Source of the DNA: Acanthococcus lagerstroemiae | Lineage: Eukaryota > Arthropoda > Insecta > Hemiptera > Eriococcidae | Reading direction: 5' to 3' | DNA: 64,000 bases | Assembly: GCA_031841125.1 (NCBI GenBank) | Contig: CM063107.1 | Location: 44,095,497-44,159,496, forward strand | Shown here: piece after piece, positions 10,901 through 21,317 of the stretch | Layout: each line of letters opens with the position of its first letter | How positions within the stretch are numbered: the first letter of the stretch is position 1 | Program-made: the position numbers and the translations under genes | Notes under the pieces: generated by a model | Told to the model about the DNA's origin: nothing | Seen by the model: the letters and a program-made list of their open reading frames with translations, nothing else | The model's database searches: none

Positions 10901-13753
10901 TTCCATTTCTGTATTCTCTGAGGCTGATGTGGGGGCATACACTTGTACTACTATATATGTGGTTTTATCTTCTAGTTTAAATTCCAGTTCTGCTATTCTG
11001 TCGTTAATGAAGGCTATCCCTGATATATATTTTTTAATTTCTGGTTTTATCAAGAATCCTATTCCTCTTTGTCCTTCTGTGCTGTTAGAGTGATAGAAAA
11101 TATTGTTTTCTTTAGTTGTTAATAGTTTTTCGGTAGGGCGTCGCACTTCAGACATACCTAAAATATGAATGTTTGAGGTTTGAAAAGCATTTTCAAGTTC
11201 GTAAAAATCATGGTCTGCTTTTAGAGTTCTTACATTTAGGGCTCCAAGATTAATTGTAATTTTCGTACCGATCCGAGAATTTTTTTTTTTTGTAACCTTT
11301 GGCCCTCATTTGGTGAGGGGGAAGAGCCATAATCGCCCTCGCTGGTTAGGCTTTCTGGGTGATGCGGTGACGAGTTTGGTTACGGTTTTTTCGACTTTGA
11401 CGTTGGCGGGTAGTTTCCTCCGGGGGTGACGAAGTGTTCCAGAGTGTGTTTCGAAGTTGATTTTGACCTTGTACTGACTGATGTCGCCGTCTTCTTTGGG
11501 TTTCTTCCTTGGGTTCTCTGATCTCTTTCCTTCGGTTTCTTTTCTGTTAAATTCTTCGAGTTCGTGTACGCTGTTCGGCTTTATCGGGTTACTATCATCC
11601 GTTTCGCGAATTAGGACGTCTCCGTTGTTTGAGTCCCATACATGTTTTATTTTTCCTTCTCGACAAAGTTTCAAAGCAGCTACTTTAACCTCGCGCATTT
11701 CTCTCGTCAAATGATTGTTGACGTATATATTTTCTAGTATAATCTCTTTAGATTTTCTCACTAGAATTTTCTTCTTTGCGAGGCTATTCAGTTTTATGAT
11801 GACTGCAGGAGGGGTATTGTTCTTTTTCGACGGTTTTAATCTGCGTACTGCGTATATGTCGTATCGCTCTAGCGTAACCTGCATTTTTGCCGCTATTTCG
11901 CTTATTACCTTACCTAGCTGTTCCTCTTCTTCTTCTTCTTGCTGAGGTATACCATTTATAATGACGTTGGATTTTCTGCTGTATTTTTCTAGGTCCATCA
12001 CGCGTTGGGTTAGATGTGCATTTTCTTCTTTTAGTTCGAGAATCTCTTCTTTCATTTCGGCTGCAGCGTCTGTATGTTGGCTTATTTGATGTTTTATTTC
12101 TCTTGCAGAGTCTTCTATTTTTTCTTTTAATTCTTCTTTTAGTGCTTGAATACTTTGGTTCAGCATCAACTTGAAGCTGCTTAGTAGCTCTTCGGTACTC
12201 ATCTCGCCGGAGAGGGATGAATCTGCTCTTTTCTATGTATTAGTTCTTATCGCACTTTGTCGCTTTATCTCACTATACACTTTCGTACGCAATGCTATCG
12301 CACTTAACCGGTTGCTTTCACAAAACACGTCCAGCACGCTTCGCTGTTATAACCAAACTCCTCACAAATAAAAATATATTATTTTTAATGCAAGTAATAC
12401 AAGCTAAAACCAAAAAAGCAAATAAACGTAAATTACCATTACGACTTGAAGTTGCTGTTGGCTCCAATATTGGCGTATCGGTAAATAAATGGTGGGTCGG
12501 ACCGAGTTTGTTCACAGCAGGTGAATCGTATTGTTTCTCTGGTAATTTGATTGCCTGAAACTGAAACAATCATTCAGTTTACTATCATCAGTTTTGCTTG
12601 GTATGTATTAACCTCAAAGAACTGTCTGCCTATGGGATCTATGTTCTACAGTGCAGTTATTTTAAACATTTTGAGCTCAAGTAGAACATGGAAATGATCC
12701 AAGATTGTGATCTACGCGGTGACTTGAGGTTAGTATCCAGTTTATGATTATAGAAGAATCTGATTCTTCGCAGCATGATTTCGATCAAGGGTGACTTAAT
12801 AGAAATCTCAGAGTGATAATCTCAGATAAAAACTGATTAGAATCATCAATTTCGGAGGACCCTACCATGGTACTTCCAATGAGCATGCGTTTATGCACGT
12901 ATCTCATAAAAGTAAACTAATTACACTTGACATTAATTACCGAATACTCATTGGCAACTGGCTGCTCTGAAAGTATGGAATTGAAATTCGTGCTATTAAT
13001 TGAATCACCGCAACTGTGGTCCGTTGGTATAGTGAAATTTCCATTGATCTCATTTTCATGACTTCGAAGCAATTCAATTTTAGAAAACTGATTTTGCTCA
13101 GCAATCTTCAGCAAACATAATAAACTCTTGATGTAGGAATCTGAATTCTGTAAATACAGAAAGGAACTGTCAATTTTTATTGAAACATTGTAAGCAGGAG
13201 AGTATCCTTTCCAGAAAAGTAGACTTCTGAGCAAAGGAAATAACGACGAATATCCTTCCGGCAGTTCACAGGTAGTACACTACACCAGTAACATTAGACT
13301 GTGTGATGGAAGCTAGAAATGATTCACGGCAACATACTATAAGCACCAATCTACAGTACTAAAGAATCAATATGTACAACAGAGACCAAAGCACACACTC
13401 ACAGAAGTGTCTTGTAGAGATTTACTCAGAGCATGAAATCGATTGATAACTTCGTCCGAATTTGTGTACAAATTTTTCAAGTGGTTTGCAATTTGATCAA
13501 TGATTTGATGTTCCTCGAAAGGTGAAAACGAAGTGTGGAATTCGGCGTCCTCAAAGGAAATCAAACTTTCCACAGCTTTCTTGTAAATTGTTTCTGAATG
13601 CTCTGAAACACAACTTAGTAATGAGATATTCTGTTGACGGAAGTCGAGATTCCGCGAAAATGGAATACAGAACTCACCTTTGTTGGCACCGAGTAAACTG
13701 GAGCATAATTTCCGCAATAAATATGACTGACTATTATTAAAATTACTGGCCAT
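1949..13753 (-). CDS. TUBGCP3: Gamma-tubulin complex component 3 (GCP3), 3'-partial
   Basis: This is a subunit of the gamma-tubulin complexes that nucleate microtubules at centrosomes and spindles. I join thirteen exons (complement): 13678-13753, 13403-13602, 12941-13147, 12437-12554, 8148-8285, 7413-7531, 7132-7314, 6774-7019, 3115-3260, 2884-3035, 2458-2653, 2159-2363 and 1949-2084. All junctions keep frame, giving about 707 residues. The GCP/Spc97-98 core is clear: LIFCMQGIEGKIIK, LKLRILCDVL, DKRGGE, VVNGELIDTREEFFIQ, MNFLHNICH, ALRKYMLLGQGDFI, NAQFDDPDVL and FTFMWRVKRANYM follow GCP3 in order. The N-terminal 200 residues are weakly conserved, so exons 3-5 are less certain. The last 150-200 residues must lie beyond the left edge, since nothing in 1-1948 resembles them. 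Two introns are swollen by retroelements (3261-6773 and 8286-12436). GCP2 is the main alternative, but GCP3 fits better along the whole length. Confidence 0.9.
3330..4870 (-). mobile_element. Degenerate LINE fragment (reverse transcriptase region)
   Basis: Broken minus-strand frames give typical insect non-LTR reverse-transcriptase pieces. Near 4870-4700 is VDEIANKLLKNTGK, followed by ELICRMYEKGEMPIDF. Near 4060-3870 is KVTVISRRKENP, then VKEFKYTDSLITQDGK, which corresponds to the 'F-Y-LGS-IT-DGK' block C-terminal to the catalytic domain. Stops and shifts are frequent, so this is an old relic. It lies in a GCP3 intron in the same orientation as the gene. Long plus-strand frames over it are antisense readings. 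Confidence 0.7.
4838..6705 (+). mobile_element. R1-like non-LTR retrotransposon fragment (gag and endonuclease)
   Basis: The base composition is GC-rich compared with its surroundings. Plus-strand frames encode a gag-like protein (4923-5393), CCHC zinc knuckles (CYRCGKSGHIAAVC at about 5507-5550) and an apurinic-type endonuclease with the motifs VAGDFNANSEEW (6010), NIDVTF and SGIDHKYITF. After these comes the start of the linker toward reverse transcriptase (WRELCSQMEDDPFGKPYR, to about 6700). Frameshifts and stops separate the parts. The catalytic reverse transcriptase is absent, so the copy is 3'-truncated, which is unusual for target-primed insertion and suggests a later deletion. It lies opposite GCP3 in a GCP3 intron. 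Confidence 0.8.
8307..12363 (-). mobile_element. Near full-length LINE with two ORFs and 13-bp target duplication
   Basis: ORF1 (12202-11306) is 298 residues: an N-terminal coiled coil of about 75 residues, then an RNA-binding region (LEKYSRKSNVIINGIP). ORF2 is interrupted by several stops or shifts. It has endonuclease (MGDFNSQVG near 10830, NQIDYIL, FHSDHRLI), reverse transcriptase (NNKAPGHDKI, NYRPISL, GVRQGDPLSP, RFADDIII) and a C-terminal LNWAGHIARMQDNRW segment ending at 8413. The 3' end carries an AATAAAGG signal and a (TTA)n tail. ACAAATAAAAATA flanks the element at 8294-8306 and 12364-12376. The C-terminal block resembles RTE/CFDP2-type elements, but clade assignment needs a tree. 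It is inactive because ORF2 is broken, and it is in the same orientation as GCP3. Confidence 0.88.
8311..8346. repeat. (AAT)n microsatellite tail of the LINE
   Basis: This is a run of AAT repeats with a few interruptions. On the minus strand it is the (ATT)n tail of the LINE. It lies about 25 bases upstream of the start of GCP3 exon 5 in transcription order. Confidence 0.85.
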
Positions 13754-14549
13754 ATTAAACAGTTTTTCTCTGCGGTAGCCGAGTAATTCAGCACACCACA
13801 ACGAAATCTAGCCAAGGGAAAAATTCAACTCAGTACTCATCATCTTCACGATTCACGAACTCCTTAAGTTTTAAGTTTTAAGCAGCTCGCAGCTGAGCGA
13901 ACAAAAAAATAAACGGAAAAATCAACACAGAAGCGCGCGCCTCGCGGTCAGGTTAGGCAACATTCAAAAAATAAAACATGAATCTTCATATTTTTCCAAT
14001 TCATCAAAAAGCAACCCTGCATCTCAATGCTTTTTGAATTTGTTTAAAGACAACCCTGTACTTTATCTTCATGAAAATTTTTGATTTCAGATCTCTTGTT
14101 TTTCTATTTTTTTGTGTGATTACTGGTGTGATTAGTTACAGTTTTGTTGAATTTCATCAATCATAATTTACAGTTTCTAAAACTTTTTGATATTTTAACT
14201 TTTGCTCTTCATTTCGTTTAAATTATTTGTTGGCATTTACCAATATTTCCATAGATCTGTCACTACAATTTCATTATTACTATCGTGATTTTTGATGAAA
14301 TGGGCATAATATCTCGAATATAGGATCTTTGTACCGTGCTTACTCGAAGAACTTGTAAGTTTATTTCCATCTTTCCCAGTCTAGTTTTAATCTAACAGTA
14401 TTTGCAGTACCTCTGAACCAAATTCTATCTGGGCACCAATCAATACATTTCCGTTACTACGCACTAGATCGCCTATAAGTTTCTGTAGTCGACTGTTTCA
14501 CTCTTGAAAAATTAAAAACACCTTGGTTTTCAGTCGGTAAAAAAACACA
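13754..14549. promoter_or_regulatory. Divergent intergenic region between GCP3 and Mff
   Basis: The two start codons point away from each other across 796 bp, so both core promoters and 5' untranslated regions must lie here unless there are distant leader exons. No coding sequence or recognisable mobile element is visible. There is a short TTAAGTTTTAAGTTTTAAG tandem at about 13863-13882. No clear TATA box could be assigned. Confidence 0.45.
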
Positions 14550-15482
14550 ATGGCGAAGGCAGCCAGCCCTCCGCGATTCAATCGTGATCATTTTTACGAT
14601 CCAATGTACACGGCAGAAATCAGTGCTAAAATGCAAGTTCCGAAGCGGATCCAAGTGGCTGGTAACGTAGGAGACGATGAAGACGAAATTACTGCAAGAA
14701 TACCCTGGCAGCCCGAAAAGATTGACATGCGCGTTCCAGATAGAATTCTCGTCGCAGGTAAACTTTCACTGAATTTCGCATTCGTAATACGTAAACATGT
14801 CGCATCGAGTCATAACTCAAAAACTAATTCGTTGACTCTACGCAGGACAAGACAGACATATTGGTACTCCAGCTCCGCCCCGGGAGCTAATAATTGAGAA
14901 TACTATAATGCCACCAGATCCAGGAATGATTCGTGTGCAGGTAATGACACAATTAATTGTGAAGTAAGCTCGGATCACCTTGCAATGTTTCTACTCATTC
15001 GAATGTTGCAGACACCTCCGCGTGTGATCACTTTAGATGATCATTATTTCCCGTCTGCTGCTGAGGACTATTACGATAAAGAAAATGAAGCTAATAATGA
15101 AATGAATGCGTTTAACGATATAAATACTTACCAAAATTCGGATAATTCTCAAACTAACTTCGCTTTGGATCAGTCCATGAATACGCGTGATTTCTCGACC
15201 GTTGCGTGGAAGTAAGATTGGATCACGTTGTAGCTTTATTACGTGTTTCTCACTTGTTTTTCGCCTTCCAGTTTCTAAAGCAGCATTGATTCCAGCAATG
15301 GGCCATTTTTGAAAACTGAAGAAGAAATCGTGCATCTAAGAAAACAACTGGTGAAAGTGAACCGTCGAGTGGTCAACATTGAGCGGGAGATCGTATCCAA
15401 GCAGAACCGTGATAAACTTATTTTTGGAATGGCGACCGCTTACTTCGTAATCAAAATTTTAATGTGGATGAACAGAAACTGA
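14550..15482 (+). CDS. Mff: Mitochondrial fission factor homologue (Mff/Tango11)
   Basis: This is a tail-anchored adaptor on mitochondria and peroxisomes that recruits the dynamin-related GTPase Drp1 for organelle division. Exons 14550-14757, 14846-14940, 15012-15211 and 15281-15482 join in frame to 234 residues; an acceptor 3 bases later (15284) is also possible. The N-terminus has the paired Mff motifs YTAEISAKMQVPKRI and MRVPDRILVAG, followed by TPPRVITLDD. The C-terminus has a coiled-coil segment (EEEIVHLRKQLVKVNRRV) and ends in a membrane anchor (FGMATAYFVIKILMW) followed only by MNRN, as expected of a tail-anchored protein. The region between is shorter than in the vertebrate protein. 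It is transcribed away from GCP3. Confidence 0.9.
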
Positions 15483-16469
15483 TCGAAGCGCAGGTGGTGT
15501 TCTATGTTAGTTATTTACTATAAATAGTGGCGAAAGTTTCAAGTATTGTACCCACGTACTCTCATCGTGAGTTCTTAACCAACTATGATACCGCGATTTC
15601 TAAGCTTATATATTAGTTCATACACTTGATGTTGAACAAATCTGTGCTTTATCGAAAGTTTTTAATTCGCTGAACGTAAAGCAGATCAGTTCTGTATCAA
15701 TTACGCCCAGCCCATCTATTATCACTACATGTCATTTCAGAAAGTATGAAGATGTGAAACATCGCGTTATTTATTTTACTTTCACAAGTGATCGTGTACG
15801 TTGTGCAGGTAACTAAGGCATTTTTATGGGAACGTATGTACACAGTTGGTTATTTCATTCTTTAAATACATTTGTTTTTCTAGTAATGAAACCGCGTAGT
15901 ATTATTGTCGCAGTTACTCTTCGTTTGTGCATTTTCAAAATGTTATTTGAAACAGCCTCCTCTGTGTGTGCTGTTGATGGGGCTTAAAGAAAATACCTCC
16001 CTTTCTCCGAAAAGTCGGTAAAACTAAAACCGGATGGGAGAAGGAAAACTCCAACAGATAAACCCTGATGAAAACAAGGGGAAACTACATCAGTATTTTC
16101 CCCTGAAGATGCGTCTCCACCACTACAATTATGATAGCAACTCGCAAAGCAAATAATAATTCCGGATGTAAAAAATCTCCATGGATGTCCAGACTCCAGA
16201 CGGAGATTACCTAGTGAGAAACTATCAGAATTGAGAATAGGGACGTTGGCGGAACCTTCGTGTTTTCATAAAGAAAATGCATCTCGACGTATTGTTCCAC
16301 TGAGTACGGCGTACTGGTCCGGGGGTCCATGATGTTGCATAAAACGATTTTTTTTCAAATTTTTAAGGTGTTACTTGTTTCAGATGACAAATTCGTATGA
16401 GAAAATTATGCATCAACGCAACACTCATCGGAAGTAATTAAAATGCCTAGTAATCTCTACAGAGTACAT
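15483..16469. other. Intergenic, no gene seen
   Basis: This is the 3' flank of Mff, probably containing its 3' untranslated region. At about 16030-16075 a GGGAGAAGGAAAACTCCAAC motif resembles GGAGACGGAAAACTCCAAAG near 46070, suggesting a shared degenerate repeat. No coding exon is recognised. Confidence 0.4.
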
Positions 16470-16660
16470 CCCACCATACAGTGCAAGGTGTGGTTGACCG
16501 ATTGAAAGAAACAGGTTCTGTTCCTCCTCGACCCTGTGAGGTGTGGTGTGGATGTCTGCAACTCGTGCATAAGAAATTGATATCGTGGAATTAGCCGTTG
16601 CATGCCGACTTGCTGTTCACTGGCGCCTGTGTGGTCCGTCGGTACCAGGTTGCCAAGTGA
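16470..16660 (+). mobile_element. Possible Tc/mariner-type transposase fragment
   Basis: One plus-strand frame reads VQGVVDRLKETGSVPPRP. This resembles the helix-turn-helix linker ('V-R-I-RF-ETGSV--RPRSGRP') of Tc1/mariner-like transposases. It is short, and no catalytic domain or terminal repeats were seen. Confidence 0.35.
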
Positions 16661-16886
16661 TATGTGCACGTTAACAACGTGTAATCGAATAGTAAATAAT
16701 ACTACTAGTTTTTAGTGCAAAATAGTGCCGCGCAATCCATGAGTGAATTGATTAAATAAACTGAATTTTGAATCTACGAAAGTTAGAAATGTTCGATATT
16801 TGCATGCTGTAGCCTCTTCAATTTTGAGAATAGGGCATGTGTGTACATACGGTGCTTTTTTGTCTAGATGAATTCTATCATTTCTA

Positions 16887-17131
16887 CAGCGGCGTAGCCA
16901 GAATTTTTCCAAGGAGGGGGATCAGCAACATCTTGGACGGGGGGGGGGGGTACACCTAACATGAACTGTATGTTTTTACATTGACATCAGTATGTTGTGC
17001 TTTTCAACTTCAGTTATGTATCTGGATTTAAATTTCATTTCGCGCATTTACTGTGATACTTCCCGCATATAAAAAAATTCTCATCTCAAGGGGGGATTCA
17101 TCCCCCTAATCCCCCCTTGGCTACGCCTCTG
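16887..17131. mobile_element. hAT-like non-autonomous element with near-perfect 8-bp target duplication
   Basis: The left end is CAGCGGCGTAGCCAGAATTT. The right end, reversed, is CAGAGGCGTAGCCAAGGGG. The flanking octamers are CATTTCTA (16879-16886) and CATTTCTC (17132-17139), matching at 7 of 8. The interior has G/C homopolymer runs and no ORF. Confidence 0.75.
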
Positions 17132-17892
17132 CATTTCTCAAGTGATTGGCAGCCGAAACTGGGTTTCAAAAATTTTGCATAATTCGTTAATAAATAACGA
17201 TTTTCACGTGGTAATGACTTTGAATACATTGAACCAAATTCAACCAATGATGGTTTGTTGAAGTCTCCTAGCTCAACAGTCCACCTGACCTAAATTACTC
17301 CCTCCCCCCTAAATTAGGGAAGAATTTTCAAATTTTTTGTCATTTTTTGATGTTGTGTAGCGTCTTTAATTTCAAAGATGGACAGAAATGTTACTTCACT
17401 GTTTTGTTGGAAATTAAAGTAGTTCAAGTTTCATTCGTAATATTTTACTCTCTCAAAAATTGTGGCTAGCACACCCGGGTACACTTAATTTCTTCCCATT
17501 TGAGAATTCGAGAAAATGGTATTTAAAGTGCTTTTTTCTCCTTGTCTCCATGAGGTCTTTCATTCCTCAACTGTTTGACAGCAGAAACTGGGACACCCGG
17601 TATACTACACATTGAAGTAATCACGTACAACACACTGTTTTCGTTAATCCCTGTGTAAGTGCGATGATTCACTTCGCCGTTGGTCGCGGACAGTTTAACC
17701 TAGGTAGTTGTAGGCAGTATCCTCCACTCTTGTCGCTTCGCAGTATACATTGGAACCTGTTGATGAGCTACACTCGAAACTACTTGTTTTGAATTTCTAA
17801 TAAATACATTTTGCGTACTTGTATCGATGTCCATTCTCTCTATTCAAATTGCTGTTATTCAAAACCATAATCGTTGATAGGACAAACACGCA
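17132..17892. other. Intergenic, no gene seen
   Basis: No supported gene or RNA is visible. The sequence is AT-rich, with scattered TTTTTTG runs and an ACACCCGG motif that occurs twice (about 17470 and 17590). Confidence 0.4.
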
Positions 17893-18228
17893 CTATTTTG
17901 GTCCGCTCGCGAATATGCTGTTCATGAGAAACTCCGTTTCAATTTTGTTGAATTCCTTCCCATAGAATAAATTCGTACCATTAACTATGTTACCGTCAAG
18001 GCTGTGAAGCTTTTTTTCAGAATACCGACTTTGATCTTGAGGTATTTGATTACGCTGGTTCCACAACCCCGGGTTGTCATGCCTCCTATTGAATTCATTT
18101 TCAAAGGAAAAAATTCGGTCAACACTCGGATCCATTTTAGCCCCTTCAATGCGTATGATAGGCAATATGCTGTCATGACTCATCTCAATGATCGAAGAGG
18201 AAGTGACAAGTTTCTCCACACCGGACAT
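17893..18228 (-). CDS. Hypothetical 111-residue ORF, overlaps an antisense ORF
   Basis: This is an uninterrupted ATG-to-stop frame of 111 codons lying 264 bp beyond the eIF3L stop codon on the same strand. The composition is protein-like ([20 protein letters not shown] at the start, [11 protein letters not shown] in the middle) with no signal peptide or membrane segment. I do not recognise it. A plus-strand frame at 18004-18498 overlaps it, and probably only one of them, if either, is real. Confidence 0.3.
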   Translation of the reverse strand: MSGVEKLVTSSSIIEMSHDSILPIIRIEGAKMDPSVDRIFSFENEFNRRHDNPGLWNQRNQIPQDQSRYSEKKLHSLDGNIVNGTNLFYGKEFNKIETEFLMNSIFASGPK

Positions 18229-18498
18229 GACGACATCGACTTAATCTCGTCAAATTACAAAGAATCATCTCCAGTGAACTTTCACAATTATAAGAAAACA
18301 GTCCGCATTTCGAACTCCACCCTTAAACGACAATTTCTCGATTCAACCGTTTCTCTAACGCTAGTACAATTTCACAGGAATTTTCCAGGCTCATTCACAG
18401 ATCCGTTCTTTCTAATACCCGATGTAATAGAACAAGCAATTCAATACAGAAGATATAATATCGCTGTACAGCCGAGTAAAAGCGAACACTACTACTGA
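18004..18498 (+). CDS. Hypothetical 164-residue ORF or 3' exon, antisense to the eIF3L end
   Basis: This plus-strand frame is open for 164 codons. A strong acceptor-like tract (GCTTTTTTTCAG) ends at about 18019, so the real coding part could begin there as the last exon of a spliced gene. It contains [12 protein letters not shown] and ends ...QPSKSEHYY, seven bases past the eIF3L stop (the two stop regions overlap tail to tail). No upstream exon was found and no family is recognised. Confidence 0.25.
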   Translation: MKLFFRIPTLILRYLITLVPQPRVVMPPIEFIFKGKNSVNTRIHFSPFNAYDRQYAVMTHLNDRRGSDKFLHTGHDDIDLISSNYKESSPVNFHNYKKTVRISNSTLKRQFLDSTVSLTLVQFHRNFPGSFTDPFFLIPDVIEQAIQYRRYNIAVQPSKSEHYY

Positions 18499-21317
18499 AC
18501 TCGAAGAGACTGCAACTTCCTTCGCAATTCATCGAATTTCTGGATTTTCCGAATGAACAGATCAGCGTGACGCGTAGCAACTTTCGTATCGGCAATATGA
18601 ATCATGTCGTTATCGATGTAGAAATCGAGCTGCAACCATTACCAACATTATAATTTGATACCCCAACAGCTGAGTTAAAATTCATAGGCTCTATCTACGT
18701 ACTTCTGAACCAGACTGGAAACTTCCATCCAATCCCGAAGCGCCTTTATTCCAAACCATATTCTTCATCTTGTGCTTGAAACAAAGCAACTGCTTCGTCA
18801 ATTCCTTTTCGGCATCTTGATTACAGCCGGGCCGTTCCAAAGCTGGGCGCATGAAAGTTGCCAGTTTCGACAGCGGAAGGGTTTTATATAATTTCAAATA
18901 ACTGCAACACAAGACAAAATTAGATTTTGCACTTTCACAACAGAGTGACCGAGTAACAGCAGACGCTGTTCACCTTCTGATAGTCGGAAGCATTTCCTGT
19001 TGCCTAACTTCATCGATGAATATCTGGGCCTGATACTTCGTGGCATCTCGGGTGCGGTCTTCTGTAATCGTGTCTGGTGCCGGAGACGTAGGACATAAGA
19101 ATTTTGGGCATGAATACATGAACATGTTTTCAAATTCCTACAACAATAAAGAACTAATGTCACGAACTTATATACAATTCATAAATAGCCAAGCAATCGT
19201 AATGTACGCCAGTAAGAGAAAGGCACCAGTCGACCAATTCCTTTCACAGCTATTCAACTTATATTTTAGTTTTCCTTGCGCGGACTCTTTCATTCATAAC
19301 TACATACTTACACCAAGATCTCCACCTTGCATTCTAGCAATTTTGTCGATTAAATTTTTCTCTCGTAAAGCCTGTTGAATGGACTCGTCAATGTACTGCG
19401 GATGCAGCACCAAACAAATTGATAACAACTGATACATCTGGTCTGTTTGCTTGTTAATCTGCAAAAATACATCGAGCAATGAATGATTCTCATAACTAGC
19501 GAGCGTCACTGCTACCAAAACATTACGAGCAAACCAGCGTACCTGATCATTTTGATAGGTGCGAGCCTGAAACAATTGCTTCGCTCTCTGTAAATACAAC
19601 AGAACTGAACTGAACGTACGAATGGCATCCGCGTACCGTCTCATCATCATGTACGCAAATCCGACATAGTAAGCCATAGTTATCTGGCAAGCTGGAACTG
19701 AAGAATACTGGCTCTGCCGAACAAATGAAAAATCAATTTCACGTCCATTTTTAAAAGTAAGATGGAATATAGGTGAAATGAAGCATACTTTCTTGTGAAT
19801 TTCAATATTCTCCAAGGCTTTTACAGCCTGGTAATAATCTCCGAGCAACGAGTGCAAGCGTAACAAACCAACCAAGGAGAAATATCCCAGCATTTTGTAC
19901 AGCGAATGCCGGCCAAAATCGCCGGCGACTGAGTCGGCGTCGCCACCGCTTGCTTGTACCTACATAAAAGCAGAACATTAGCGAGTATACGCTTATAGTA
20001 TATCAAATCTAAATGATCAGCCATCTGTCTCACCTCAAGCTGCTTTTTGATGTTCGACACATCAATGAGCGAATGCAGTACATTGAGTACTGATAACACG
20101 TTCCACATGCGATTGAAGTTCGACTTGCTTTTCAGTAATTCAATTTCATCGTGCGACTTCTTCGGACGCAACTTGTACTGCGAAAATGCTTGGAACTGGT
20201 AGACGAATTCATCAATCAGCTCCCATAACCAAACATCAGGCAATTCCAACGAAATTGGCATTTTATTTTCGCTGTCTGATGAATGAAAGATTTGTGCATT
20301 AGGGCTAGTAATCTAATGAATTTTACATCATGCGCTTATTGTTTTCCGAGTTTACAAAGGCCGTCATGAAACAGTTGTAATAATTTCATACTTTAGTGAA
20401 CGAATAACAGTAAATCTGCGTGAAATTAATTTAAAACGAACAAAATACCACTATTCTATGGTAATTCTACAGTATCTTGAAATAATTCATGGCAGGCTAC
20501 ACTACATTAGCTATTAGTGAAAAGTAAACTTCATTGTAAGAAAATGTTGGTAACCATTTTCGGCAGTTTCCTTACTTAATATGATATTAAACAGCTTGCA
20601 GTAGTTGTTGAATGAATCGAAACGTTGTTGTAACGTTACTGAAGAACTCAAACGAGCGTGAAGATGACGAAAATACAATTCCTTGTATAGTACTAGGAAC
20701 GTCTGCAGAGGAAAAACCCGACGTTATAGAAATCACACAATTTACACTCCAGAAGAAAAACGTAACAGACACTCCTTACCCGATCACCATCGACGAGGTA
20801 GTTAACAACGTTTTCATCAGGCCACGGAGACCTTTCGAAGTAATCTTCGGACAATTTAGGAAACCTGAAAAAGTACAAATTTGTAAATTGATCAGCAATG
20901 ATCTGACTTGTCGTGCGGTCAGTACTCGTATATATTCCAATTTAGAGAACTGGAAACAGGACTTTCTCTTTAGTAACCAATTCAGAATACTAACGAGTTT
21001 TCATAAAGTTCTTGAATATCATCTAATCGTCCTTCTTTAATAGCGCCGTAAAAGTACTGAATGAACTGTTTGATTGCTTCGGGAACATCTGAAGACGAGG
21101 GAGCTGCCGAATATCGATAAAATGGTCTGTCAACCTCATCCGAATACTGATCGTAAGTCGACGATGATCCCTGTCCATAGTAGGTCTGCTAGAATTAGAA
21201 GTAATTGACGCATAAATATAAATGTTTTTACCAGACCTGATAAATAAAACTTCACGGCTAATACATGATATTGCGGCATAAAGTTATACTGACCTCATCA
21301 TTATCTTCGTACATCAT
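18492..21317 (-). CDS. eIF3l: Eukaryotic translation initiation factor 3 subunit L (eIF3L)
   Basis: This is a PCI-domain subunit of the eIF3 complex, which binds the 40S ribosome in translation initiation. Eleven exons (complement 21294-21317, 20995-21188, 20780-20864, 20576-20702, 20275-20034, 19959-19789, 19713-19543, 19458-19312, 19137-18974, 18901-18703 and 18629-18492) join in frame to 553 residues; human eIF3L is 564. The full family order is visible: [117 protein letters not shown] and a terminal [16 protein letters not shown]. The start MMYEDNDE is the first ATG in the 24-bp first coding exon. It diverges from the finger-peroxiredoxin gene. Confidence 0.95.

Noticed and set aside
11481..11945. 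Ser-rich plus-strand frames
   Set aside because: Antisense of the LINE ORF1 (Glu/Lys-rich on the minus strand).
12318..12569. Independent small gene on the minus strand
   Set aside because: The part from 12437 to 12554 has splice sites of the right phase and fits GCP3 exon 4; the remainder is intron and LINE flank.
20612..21040. 142-codon plus-strand frame beginning [17 protein letters not shown]
   Set aside because: It is exactly antisense to eIF3L exons 2-4, whose conserved residues ([29 protein letters not shown]) explain the absence of stops.
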